From Verrucomicrobiaceae bacterium (GTDB taxonomy: Bacteria > Verrucomicrobiota > Verrucomicrobiia > Verrucomicrobiales > Verrucomicrobiaceae): a DNA stretch of 64,000 nucleotides. The notes beneath the pieces were generated by a model. That model searched no databases. It saw only the letters and a list, made by a program, of their open reading frames with translations, and was not told the DNA's origin. Where the stretch lies: NCBI GenBank assembly GCA_027486585.1, contig JAIXOU010000078.1, positions 1-64,000 of the forward strand. Direction: 5' to 3'. The translations under genes and the position numbers were made by a program. Below are positions 35,817-43,613 of the stretch, piece by piece (positions within the stretch are counted from its first letter, which is position 1; every line of letters starts with the position of its first letter).

Positions 35817-35985
35817 CCTATTCATGAAACTCGACTGCGACTTGCTGCTAGCCCCCATTGGCGGCGTTGGGTTTGTTTTGAAAGCCGTCGAGTATCGACC
35901 GATACACTCCGCCTTTTAAAACGGCACCCGCCTAGCCACTGTGGGCTTTCGCGGCGTCTCGTGACGACTTTCATGAATAGGTCAG
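35813..35985 (+). repeat. MITE-like palindromic element of about 173 bp
   Basis: Perfect 17-base terminal inverted repeats: CTGACCTATTCATGAAA (35813-35829) and TTTCATGAATAGGTCAG (35969-35985). Internal short inverted repeats (ACTCGAC/GTCGAGT) would extend the fold. No coding capacity. It provides the stop codon of the TPM gene. Length and organisation resemble the element at 33051-33230, but the termini are different. Confidence 0.75.
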
Positions 35986-36050
35986 ACTAGAACGAGTTTT
36001 GAGTGAGGAATTGACGCTTGGCTGCGTTCTCTGTCAGTATGCTTTTTTCT

Positions 36051-37190
36051 ATGACGCGCACTGCCCTGCCTTTTCTCCTTGTTGCCATGGCCACCTCGAC
36101 CTTTGCTGGTGATCACTTTCGAGTGTATTTCGGCTGCTATACCAATGCCAAATCTGGCAGCAAAGGCATCTACCAGTCTGATTTTAACAGCACCACGGGC
36201 GACCTTTCTGATCCACAGCTTGCCGTGGAAACTGCCAGCCCGAGCTTTTTAGCCATCCACCCCACGAAGAAGTATCTCTATGCCGTCGGTGAGATGGGTT
36301 CTGCCGATAAAAAGGGCGGAGCTGTCAGTGCCTTCACGATTTCTCCGACAGATGGCAAGCTGACGCTCATCAATCAGTCTTCCACCGTCGGCGCAGGCCC
36401 ATGTCATGTCTCGGTCGATAAGACAGGCAAGATGGCCATGATCGCTAACTACGGTGGCGGCAGTGTGGCAGGCTACTCGATTCTGGACAATGGCGGACTC
36501 AGTGAGGCTAAGACCTTTATTCAACATGAAGGCAGTGGCTCCGATCCCAAGCGCCAGGCTGGACCTCATGCCCATAGCATGAATGTCAGTCCTGACAATC
36601 GCTATGGTTTTGCCTGCGATCTTGGGCTCGATAAAGTCTTCATCTACCAGCTCGATCCAACTGCTGGTCAGTTCAAAGCTCATGGTCATGGCGTGGTTCC
36701 TCCCGGCAGTGGCCCACGTCATTTTGCCTTCCACCCGAATGGTCAATTTGCCTTTGTGAACAATGAGATGCTCATGACGGTGACCACCTTCGCCTATGAC
36801 GCCGATAAAGGCAGCCTGACAGAAATCGAAACCGTCTCCACACTCCCAGAAGCAGATCGCGGCATGAAAGGTCTGAGCACCGCAGAAACTGTCGCGCATC
36901 CAAACGGCAAGTTTGTTTATGTCTCTAATCGCACGCATGACACCATCGCTGTATTCACCTGTGACCCTGCTACTGGAAAGCTCACCCTGATCCAAAACGC
37001 CCCTGCTGAAGGTCAAATCCCCCGTAACTTCTGCCTCGACCCCTCGGGCCAATGGATGATCGTCGCCCATCAAAACAGCAACACAGCCGCCTTAATGAAA
37101 GTCGATCAATCCACAGGTAAGCTCAGCTTTACGGGCAAAAAAGTGAACGTCGGTGGCTGTGTCTGCGTGCGATTCTTGGCCTTGGATTAA
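36051..37190 (+). CDS. Secreted lactonase-family beta-propeller protein (6-phosphogluconolactonase-like)
   Basis: 379 residues from ATG at 36051 (MTRTALPFLLVAMATSTFAG, a good signal peptide); a TTG at 36018 would add 11 residues. The body is a seven-bladed lactonase (PF10282) propeller: FRVYFGCYTN..SKGIYQ start, GAGPCHVSVDKTGK, GPHAHSMNVSPDN, GSGPRHFAFHPNGQ and PRNFCLDPSGQW blades. Cytoplasmic members (Pgl/YbhE) hydrolyse 6-phosphogluconolactone; this one is exported, so it more likely acts on free sugar lactones. It starts the plus-strand carbohydrate region. Confidence 0.88.
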   Translation: MTRTALPFLLVAMATSTFAGDHFRVYFGCYTNAKSGSKGIYQSDFNSTTGDLSDPQLAVETASPSFLAIHPTKKYLYAVGEMGSADKKGGAVSAFTISPTDGKLTLINQSSTVGAGPCHVSVDKTGKMAMIANYGGGSVAGYSILDNGGLSEAKTFIQHEGSGSDPKRQAGPHAHSMNVSPDNRYGFACDLGLDKVFIYQLDPTAGQFKAHGHGVVPPGSGPRHFAFHPNGQFAFVNNEMLMTVTTFAYDADKGSLTEIETVSTLPEADRGMKGLSTAETVAHPNGKFVYVSNRTHDTIAVFTCDPATGKLTLIQNAPAEGQIPRNFCLDPSGQWMIVAHQNSNTAALMKVDQSTGKLSFTGKKVNVGGCVCVRFLALD

Positions 37191-37206
37191 TCGTTTTAAA
37201 GGTAGC

Positions 37207-37389
37207 ATGATTCACTCGATCATTGACTGGTGGGCTGATCTCTCACGTCCAGCAAAGTATGGCTTTTGCTTGAGTGTGCTTGCCTTGAATGCAGCTCTTT
37301 TGCTTTTTGCGGGCACGCTATGGATCTTTGGCTGGGCTGTTGGTGGCGTCTTGCTCGTCTGTACCTTTCTCAAGGTGGGAGAGGAATGA
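37207..37389 (+). CDS. Small two-helix membrane protein
   Basis: 60 residues from ATG at 37207, preceded by AAAGG with short spacing. Two hydrophobic helices (about 18-35 and 37-54) separated by a tight turn, and a charged C-terminus (FLKVGEE). It follows the lactonase stop by 16 bases. No family recognised. Confidence 0.6.
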   Translation: MIHSIIDWWADLSRPAKYGFCLSVLALNAALLLFAGTLWIFGWAVGGVLLVCTFLKVGEE

Positions 37390-37403
37390 GCGGCATCCTA
37401 AAG

Positions 37404-37448
37404 TAGCTTCGGCTTTAGCCGAATCAGGGAAGCGTTGCAGCTAAAGCC
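37404..37448 (+). repeat. REP-like element: GTAG plus palindrome
   Basis: GTAG (37403-37406) is followed by the perfect hairpin TTCGGCTTTAGCCGAA, and GGCTTTAGC (37411-37419) is also repeated inverted as GCTAAAGCC at 37440-37448, so two alternative stems are possible. It lies just after the small membrane protein gene and may end its transcript. The rest of the gap to 37581 holds nothing else recognised. Confidence 0.5.
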
Positions 37449-37580
37449 ACAGTCACTTTGGCGAGTAGCATTCGGGTAAACCGTCGGCCGCTTATCATCA
37501 CTATTTCCGCTCATAAGCATCGGAAACAACTGATTTACCAGCTGCTAGACATGGGTTCTCGTAAAACACTTACTTCACTT

Positions 37581-38735
37581 ATGAAAACACAACGAATCGG
37601 CATCATCATGAACGGCGTCACCGGACGCATGGGCACCAATCAGCATCTCATTCGCTCGATCAAGGCGATTCGCGATCAAGGCGGCGTGAAAGTGGGCGAT
37701 GATCTCATCCTGATGCCTGACCCAATTTTGACGGGGCGCAATCATGATAAGCTGGCAGCGCTGGCCGCCCGCACGGGCTTTACTCGGTTCACGACGGATG
37801 TGGATGCGGCGCTGGCGAATCCTGAGGACGAGATCTTCTTTGATGCCAGCGGCACCTTGCAGCGCGCAGGCTTCATCGAGAAAGCGGTGAAGGCCAAGAA
37901 GGCGATTTATTGTGAAAAGCCAACAGCGGTAGAATCGGCGGAAGCACTGCGATTGGCGAAGCTTTGTGAGGACGCCGGTGTGAAGAATGGCGTGGTGCAG
38001 GACAAGCTTTGGCTCTCTGGCATTCGCAAGTTCCGCATGTTGCGCGATCAGGGTTTCTTTGGTCGCATTCTGAGTGTGCGTGGCGAGTTCGGTTACTGGG
38101 TCTTCACGGGTGAAGATGCAGACCAGCCCGCGCAGCGTCCATCCTGGAACTATCGCAAGGAAGACGGCGGTGGCATCATCGTCGATATGCTCTGTCACTG
38201 GCGTTATGTGATCGACGATCTTTTTGGCAAAGTGAAGGCAGTGAGCTGTCTCGGAGCTACGCATTTGCCAAAACGCATCGACGAAAAAGGCAATGCCTAT
38301 CCTGCCACCAGCGATGATGCCTGCTACGCGACTTTTGAATGCGAAGGCGGCGTGGTATGCCAGTTCAATAGCTCTTGGACGGTGCGGGTACGTCGTGATG
38401 ATCTGCTGACCATGCAAGTCGATGGCACACATGGCAGTGCCATCGTTGGCTTGCGTAAATGCTGGGTGCAAGCAGCTGGCACCACGCCTCGTCCGACTTG
38501 GAACCCTGACATTGATCAGCCGATCAATTTCTTCGACGGCTGGCAGGAAGTGCCAGATACCACGACCTATGACAACGCTTTCAAAATTCAGTGGGAGGCG
38601 TTCTTGAAACATGTAGCCGTAGGGACTCCGTTTCCATGGTCGCTGCGTGAAGGCGCTAAGGGCGTGCAGTTGGCTGAGCTAGGACTGCAAAGCTGGGAGC
38701 AGCGCAAGTGGCTGCCAGTGGAGCCTTTGGTGTAG
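37581..38735 (+). CDS. Gfo/Idh/MocA-family oxidoreductase
   Basis: 384 residues from ATG at 37581 (MKTQRIGIIMNGVTGRMG); the 41 preceding codons of open frame cover intergenic sequence with no coding look. The Rossmann start GIIMNGVTGRMG and the EKPTAVES motif near 110-117 place it in Gfo/Idh/MocA. There is no export signal, so a cytoplasmic NAD(P)-dependent sugar dehydrogenase is likely. The DHDPS-family gene follows with only a REP hairpin between; the pair is seen together in other genomes. The stop codon TAG belongs to the GTAG of that REP unit. Confidence 0.88.
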   Translation: MKTQRIGIIMNGVTGRMGTNQHLIRSIKAIRDQGGVKVGDDLILMPDPILTGRNHDKLAALAARTGFTRFTTDVDAALANPEDEIFFDASGTLQRAGFIEKAVKAKKAIYCEKPTAVESAEALRLAKLCEDAGVKNGVVQDKLWLSGIRKFRMLRDQGFFGRILSVRGEFGYWVFTGEDADQPAQRPSWNYRKEDGGGIIVDMLCHWRYVIDDLFGKVKAVSCLGATHLPKRIDEKGNAYPATSDDACYATFECEGGVVCQFNSSWTVRVRRDDLLTMQVDGTHGSAIVGLRKCWVQAAGTTPRPTWNPDIDQPINFFDGWQEVPDTTTYDNAFKIQWEAFLKHVAVGTPFPWSLREGAKGVQLAELGLQSWEQRKWLPVEPLV

Positions 38736-38797
38736 CATAGGCTTTCTAGCCTGTGTTTCTAAACCCTCAAATGCCCAGCCTAGAAAGGCTAGGCTAC
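38732..38797 (+). repeat. REP-like long hairpin between dehydrogenase and lyase genes
   Basis: Arms 38732-38753 (GTAGCATAGGCTTTCTAGCC..) and 38776-38797 are inverted copies matching at 19 of 22 positions. The left arm starts with GTAG, whose TAG is the stop of the 37581 gene; the right arm ends 15 bases before the ATG of the next gene. It could attenuate or stabilise the polycistronic transcript. Confidence 0.65.
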
Positions 38798-38812
38798 AAA
38801 ATCAAAGCTTCC

Positions 38813-39931
38813 ATGAAATCACTTATCTCCAAACCTGAAGACCTCTCTCCGAACACCGCTTGGCAAGATACCAAGTGGGCCTGGACGGGTGAGGAAGAAC
38901 TCATCGACCACACTTCCAAGCCACGCATCTGCGCAGCGGCACTTTTGCCGTTCCGCGATCAGAAGCCCGACTGGGAAGGCTTCATCGCAAGTATCCGCTG
39001 GATGCAGACCACGGCGGACCACTATGGCGTGGAGTTTGTGCCGGTGTTGAACGCAGATACGGGTTACATCTTCGACATGGATGACACGCAGTATGCCGAG
39101 GTGCTGCGGCGCTTTCGTGCGGAGTTTCCGACCATGAAGTTCATCGCAGGCGTCACGGCTCGCGGCGCTCAAGATGACACCTGTTTCAAGGTTGAGCGCT
39201 ATCGTCCGCTGATCGACATCGTGCAGCAGCATGATAACTGCGAGGTGATGCTCATGACTTCGAAGTGGCTCAGTGCCCTTGATCCCGAGCCCTGCCGTGA
39301 TGCCTACTACGAGATTGCCGAGTGGCTCATTCGTCCGGGTATCGTTCATGCCTTGGAGCCCGCCTTTGTGCCATGGGCGCGGCCCTTCGGTCCTTGGTTG
39401 CTGCATCAGCTCGCCATTCATCCGAAGTTTGTGGGTGGTAAAATCAGCACACTGGACGAACCGCACTTCCTCTACTGGGCAGCGATGTGTCGCGACCTTG
39501 GGCTCGATTTCGCCCCACACAGTGGTGATGATTTCGGCATCGCCACAGCCATCAAGCTAGGGCTGCCATTGCTCATCGGAGCCGCTGTCAGCGGGGCTCC
39601 GCTGATCTGTGCCGCAAAGGACATGTGGCTCAATGACGGCTCACCTGAGAAGAAATTCCCGACTGGCACGGGTCGCTTCGACACCCGAGTCTATAAGGTT
39701 TTTGAAGCCTTCCAGTCCCTGGAAGACCAAGTTTTCCGACTCGACGCAAACATGAGTGCCTCTGCTTACAAGCACAGTACCGCTCACGTCTTGCACAATC
39801 TCGGTATCATCGCATCCCCTGAGGCTCATCCAGCTTGCAAGGACCTGCGTGGCGCTGATGAAGCTTCACGTATGGCTGAGGCTCTGCGTCGCCCCAAGCG
39901 GGTGGCGGAGCGGTTAGGGATTCAATTCTAA
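38813..39931 (+). CDS. Dihydrodipicolinate synthase-family lyase (extended form)
   Basis: 372 residues from ATG at 38813 (MKSLISKPEDLS). TIM-barrel class I aldolase: FVPVLNADTGYIFDMDD, KFIAGVTARGAQDD, and FVGGKISTLDEPHF with the probable Schiff-base lysine. The usual family length is about 300; the extra N- and C-terminal segments and adjacency to Gfo/Idh/MocA recall the DUF993-like branch. It would split or form a keto-acid sugar. In a pectin or keto-sugar setting a 2-keto-3-deoxy sugar acid aldolase is plausible, not shown. Confidence 0.8.
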   Translation: MKSLISKPEDLSPNTAWQDTKWAWTGEEELIDHTSKPRICAAALLPFRDQKPDWEGFIASIRWMQTTADHYGVEFVPVLNADTGYIFDMDDTQYAEVLRRFRAEFPTMKFIAGVTARGAQDDTCFKVERYRPLIDIVQQHDNCEVMLMTSKWLSALDPEPCRDAYYEIAEWLIRPGIVHALEPAFVPWARPFGPWLLHQLAIHPKFVGGKISTLDEPHFLYWAAMCRDLGLDFAPHSGDDFGIATAIKLGLPLLIGAAVSGAPLICAAKDMWLNDGSPEKKFPTGTGRFDTRVYKVFEAFQSLEDQVFRLDANMSASAYKHSTAHVLHNLGIIASPEAHPACKDLRGADEASRMAEALRRPKRVAERLGIQF

Positions 39932-39942
39932 ACATCAATGCT

Positions 39943-40689
39943 ATGAAACAAATCCTCCTCCTTCTTTTCGCTCTTCTGTCCTCTGTTGACCTCATCGCTG
40001 ACGATGCCAAAGGGCCTGCAAAACCAGCAGCCAAAAATCCTGAGAAAGTCTGGCCAGAACCGCTGGTGGTGGAATCTAAGTATGATGGTCAATTTGTGCC
40101 TGCCCCCGAAGGTGCGGTCATCCTTTTTGATGGCAAAGATGCCACGGCTTGGAAGCAATTGCCCGATAAGAAAGACGCCGACCAAACGGATCGCTTTCGT
40201 TGGAAGATCGAGAGCGGCTACATGGAGGTTGTGCCGCGCACAGGCATGATTTCCACCATGAAGCCACTGATCACGAGTGGCCATCTGCACATCGAGTGGG
40301 CCACGCCAGCGGAAGTTAAAGGCAATGGTCAGGGGCGCGGCAATAGTGGCGTTTTTATTGAGGGCTTCCCTGAACTGCAAGTGCTGGATTCCTACAACAA
40401 CAAGACCTATCACGATGGTCAGGCAGCAGCTTTTTACAAGCGTCAGCCACCTTTGGTCAATGCATCACGCGGTCCCGGACAGTGGCAGAGCTACGACATC
40501 TTCATCCAGCGTGCCAAGGTGGAAAAGGGCAAGGTTACTCAACCCGCCACCATCACGGTGAAGCACAACAACGTGCTCGTGCAGGACCGGTTGGAGTTTC
40601 CCGGCTCCGTCCAGGCTGGCACGCTGAAGTTCCAAGATCACCTCAATCCCGTCCGCTTCCGCAATATTTGGTTCCAGCCTTCGCGCTAA
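39943..40689 (+). CDS. DUF1080 protein (3-keto-disaccharide hydrolase-type)
   Basis: 248 residues with a signal peptide (about 1-20). DUF1080 (jelly-roll, LamG-like): EGAVILFDGKDATAWKQ, WKIESGYMEVVP, RGNSGVFIEGFPELQVLDSY, NNVLVQDRLEF, and closing FRNIWFQPSR. Members act with Gfo/Idh/MocA dehydrogenases in breaking 3-keto-glycosides. It lies 11 bases after the lyase and 24 before a Tat-exported dehydrogenase, so an operon is very likely. Catalytic residues cannot be named with confidence. Confidence 0.92.
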   Translation: MKQILLLLFALLSSVDLIADDAKGPAKPAAKNPEKVWPEPLVVESKYDGQFVPAPEGAVILFDGKDATAWKQLPDKKDADQTDRFRWKIESGYMEVVPRTGMISTMKPLITSGHLHIEWATPAEVKGNGQGRGNSGVFIEGFPELQVLDSYNNKTYHDGQAAAFYKRQPPLVNASRGPGQWQSYDIFIQRAKVEKGKVTQPATITVKHNNVLVQDRLEFPGSVQAGTLKFQDHLNPVRFRNIWFQPSR

Positions 40690-40713
40690 CCTTCAACACT
40701 TTCTCAGCGCCTC

Positions 40714-42018
40714 ATGCCTAATCGCCGTCACTTTCTCAGCAAATCTGCCGCTGTCTTTGCGGGGATTCAAATCCTTCCACGTTCCGTTTTTGGAGCCAAT
40801 GAGAAGCTCAATATTGGCTTTGTCGGTGCGGGTGGCAAAGGCTGGCATGCGGTGCAGAGCTTGCTGGAAAATCCGCTGGTGAATCATGCGGCCTTTGCGG
40901 ATGTGGATGAAAAACGCGCCACTCAGTCACGGCAGGCCAAGCCAGATGTGCCTTTCTATTCCGACTTCCGCAAGATGCTGGACCGCCACGGGAAGGAACT
41001 CGATGGCGTTATCATCTCCACTCCTGACCACACGCATCATTTCAATGCCAAGACCTGCCTCTTGGCTGGAAAGCCGGTGTATTTGGAGAAGCCTCTCACG
41101 CACAGCATCGCCGAGGCGCGTGATCTGATGGCGCTGGAAAAGAAAACAGGTCTCGCCTGCCAGATGGGCAATCAAGGCCATTCAGGCGGCGGCCTTCTCA
41201 TGCTCGAAGAATGGGCTAAGGCGGGCATCATGGGTGAGGTAACTGAAGCCTATGCCTGGGCTGGACCTAAGTGGAGCGTGCCTGATGAGCGGCCTGCGGC
41301 ATCTGCTGTGCCAGCGGGACTGGATTGGGATCAATGGCTGGGCCCCGCAGCGATGGTGCCCTATAGTCCGAAGTATTTACCTGGAGCCTGGCGGGCTTGG
41401 TATGAGTTTGGCTGTGGTACGCTGGGCGACTGGGCCTGTCATAACATGGATGCACCTTATCATGTGTGGGCTCTGGATTGCCCGAGCAAGGTCGAGATCC
41501 AGTCCTCCGGCCCAAGCAAGCTCTCGTTTCCCAAGACGGTGCGGTTGATCTTCACTTTCCCGGCCACGTCCACACGGGGCGAGTTCAAGCTGCATTGGTT
41601 CCATGGTGACAATCACGCCATGCCGCGCCCACCTGAACTGGAAGCCGAACGCAAGTTTCCTGAGGGCGGAACGATTATCCGTGGCAGCAAGGCCACGGTG
41701 CTCATGGGCACGCACGCAGGCACACCACGCGTGATCCCAGAGCTGAAGATGCGCGAGATGGTAGCGACTCTGCCGAAGGTGAATCTCAAGCGCTCGGACC
41801 ATTGGGACAACTGGCTGCTCTCCATCAAAGGCCAGGAAAAATGCCGCTCTAGCTTCGCTTACGGAGGCCGACTCACTGAAGCCATGCACTATGGCAACAT
41901 CGCTCTGCATTTAAACCGCAATCTAACGATTGATCCAGTCACGCGCAGCGTCCTGGGCGATGAAGAAGCCTCCGCGCTGATGAGTGGCCCACCTGCTCGT
42001 GATGGATGGAAGATTTGA
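40714..42018 (+). CDS. Gfo/Idh/MocA-family oxidoreductase, Tat-exported
   Basis: 434 residues. The N-terminus MPNRRHFLSKSAAVFAG is a twin-arginine signal. Rossmann motif GFVGAGGKG, ISTPDHTHH and EKPLTHS (about 125-131) follow, and a C-terminal domain contains GDWACHNMDAPYHVW. The protein should fold with its nicotinamide cofactor and then be exported to the periplasm, as known for glycoside-3-dehydrogenase-like members. The neighbouring DUF1080 protein supports oxidation of a sugar at C3 followed by bond cleavage. Confidence 0.9.
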   Translation: MPNRRHFLSKSAAVFAGIQILPRSVFGANEKLNIGFVGAGGKGWHAVQSLLENPLVNHAAFADVDEKRATQSRQAKPDVPFYSDFRKMLDRHGKELDGVIISTPDHTHHFNAKTCLLAGKPVYLEKPLTHSIAEARDLMALEKKTGLACQMGNQGHSGGGLLMLEEWAKAGIMGEVTEAYAWAGPKWSVPDERPAASAVPAGLDWDQWLGPAAMVPYSPKYLPGAWRAWYEFGCGTLGDWACHNMDAPYHVWALDCPSKVEIQSSGPSKLSFPKTVRLIFTFPATSTRGEFKLHWFHGDNHAMPRPPELEAERKFPEGGTIIRGSKATVLMGTHAGTPRVIPELKMREMVATLPKVNLKRSDHWDNWLLSIKGQEKCRSSFAYGGRLTEAMHYGNIALHLNRNLTIDPVTRSVLGDEEASALMSGPPARDGWKI

Positions 42019-42028
42019 GACGCCGCGT

Positions 42029-43597
42029 ATGCACTCACTCACCTCGTGGATCCTTTTTCTGATCGCAGTCCAGTCTCTGGTGGCTGTGGACGCCCCGCTC
42101 TATCCGCTTCAGCATCACGATCAGTGGCAGCTTGAAGACCCTGCCGCCTGGGAATGGCAGGGCGAGGGTGAAGCGACGTTGCTGGTGTTGAAGAAGCCAT
42201 CGCACTACAAACCTAAGTTTCGTCGCCCGTTCAACCTGGGCTGGTTTGGCGGAACTGATTTGGATTCGTTCACCCTGACCTGTGAGGCCCGGCTCGATGT
42301 CTTTAACAAAGGGAACAATGACGTGTGCATCGCTTTCGGTGGTCGCAGCGAATCCGAGTTTTACTACGCTCATCTCGGCGAGACGGCAGACGGCGTGCAT
42401 CTACAGCTGCATGTGGTGAATAACGCGGACCGCAAAGCCATCACGACGACCCGTGCGAAGGCTTTGCCATGGAAACCCGGTCATTGGCACCCGATCAAAC
42501 TTGTGCGCGACGCCTCATCGGGCAGCATCAAGGTCTGGTTCGAGGATCAACTCGTGCTCGAAGCTTCCGACACAACATTTGCTAAAGGTCGCATCGGCTT
42601 CGGCTCGTTTGATGATCTTGGTGCGTTTCGGAAGGTGACCATCACCTCCGCCTCCGCTCAGCCTGCTTTGCAGGTCGAAGTCGTCGCCGGTGGCGGCACG
42701 ATGATCGAAAACGCGCCCGCAACTCAATGCAAGGTCACGCAGCCTTTTGGCATCGCCTTTGATCCACAGGATAACATGTTCATCTGTGAAGAGACACATC
42801 GCCTGCTGCGGGTGGACGCAAAAACGGGCGTGCTCAATGTTGTGACGTCAGCCAAGGCCAAAAACGCGCCCGCAGGTGACAACGGCGCTGCCAAAGACGC
42901 GAGCTTCATCGCGCCGCACAATCTCGTCGCGGATGCGGAGGGGAATCTCTTCATCGCCGATACCTACCACTACGCTGTGCGTCGTGTGGATGCCAAAACC
43001 GGCTTCGTGACCACTTTCGCGGGCAATGGCAGCAAGGAACTCAGCGGCGACGGCGGTCCCGCGACGAGCGCCGGACTGGATGGTCTTGCGTGCCTTTGCT
43101 TCAATCATGACTTCAGCAAGCTCTTCCTCGGAGGCTTTAGCAAAGTGATTCGGGTGGTGGACATGAAGACGGCCATCATCACCACAGTGCCCGGTTTTGG
43201 CGGTAGCCGTGCGATGGCTGTGGACTCTAAGGATAGCCTGTTCACCACGGTGGGGAACGGTGTGCGCATGCTGGCCACTGATGGCAAGGTCACCGTGCTG
43301 AATGATCCCAGCGCTGCGCCGCTGTTAAAAGGCGTGAAGCATCTGTGGGCGGATCGTGAAGACAACATCCTCATCGCCGATGCAGGCAATCATCTCATCC
43401 GCAAGTTCATCGTAGCGGAGCGTAAGCTTGTTACCCTCGCTGGAGTCGGTGAAAAAGGTGCCAGCGGCGTGCCTGGACTGGCTTTGCAGGCCCAACTCGG
43501 GGAACCTCACGGCGTCGTCACTCATCCACGCACGGGTGACATCTACATCGCCGACTCTCGCAATCATCGCGTGTTACGCCTCAAGCAGCGCCCGTGA
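42029..43597 (+). CDS. Secreted LamG/DUF1080-like + NHL-repeat propeller protein
   Basis: 522 residues from ATG at 42029 (MHSLTSWILFLIAVQSLVAV, signal peptide). The first part (about 20-220) is a concanavalin-like domain ending IGFGSFDDLGAFRKVTIT. The rest is a six-bladed NHL propeller with blades such as QPFGIAFDPQDNMFI, PHNLVADAEGNLFIAD and GEPHGVVTHPRTGDIYIAD. Likely a periplasmic or surface carbohydrate-binding or lactone/glycoside-acting protein. It begins 11 bases after the dehydrogenase stop. A decayed copy of its N-terminal domain is found at 44999-45293. Confidence 0.82.
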   Translation: MHSLTSWILFLIAVQSLVAVDAPLYPLQHHDQWQLEDPAAWEWQGEGEATLLVLKKPSHYKPKFRRPFNLGWFGGTDLDSFTLTCEARLDVFNKGNNDVCIAFGGRSESEFYYAHLGETADGVHLQLHVVNNADRKAITTTRAKALPWKPGHWHPIKLVRDASSGSIKVWFEDQLVLEASDTTFAKGRIGFGSFDDLGAFRKVTITSASAQPALQVEVVAGGGTMIENAPATQCKVTQPFGIAFDPQDNMFICEETHRLLRVDAKTGVLNVVTSAKAKNAPAGDNGAAKDASFIAPHNLVADAEGNLFIADTYHYAVRRVDAKTGFVTTFAGNGSKELSGDGGPATSAGLDGLACLCFNHDFSKLFLGGFSKVIRVVDMKTAIITTVPGFGGSRAMAVDSKDSLFTTVGNGVRMLATDGKVTVLNDPSAAPLLKGVKHLWADREDNILIADAGNHLIRKFIVAERKLVTLAGVGEKGASGVPGLALQAQLGEPHGVVTHPRTGDIYIADSRNHRVLRLKQRP

Positions 43598-43613
43598 GAT
43601 TCACTTCGATCCT

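Noticed and set aside
36249-37073. 274-codon minus-strand frame
   Set aside because: Antisense shadow of the lactonase gene caused by GC-biased third positions.
37575-38612. 345-codon minus-strand frame
   Set aside because: Antisense of the Gfo/Idh/MocA gene; it lacks any recognisable motif, whereas the plus frame has all family motifs.
43428-43613. 62-codon upstream extension of the pectate lyase frame
   Set aside because: It overlaps the 3' end of the NHL gene in another frame; ATG at 43614 gives a proper export signal.
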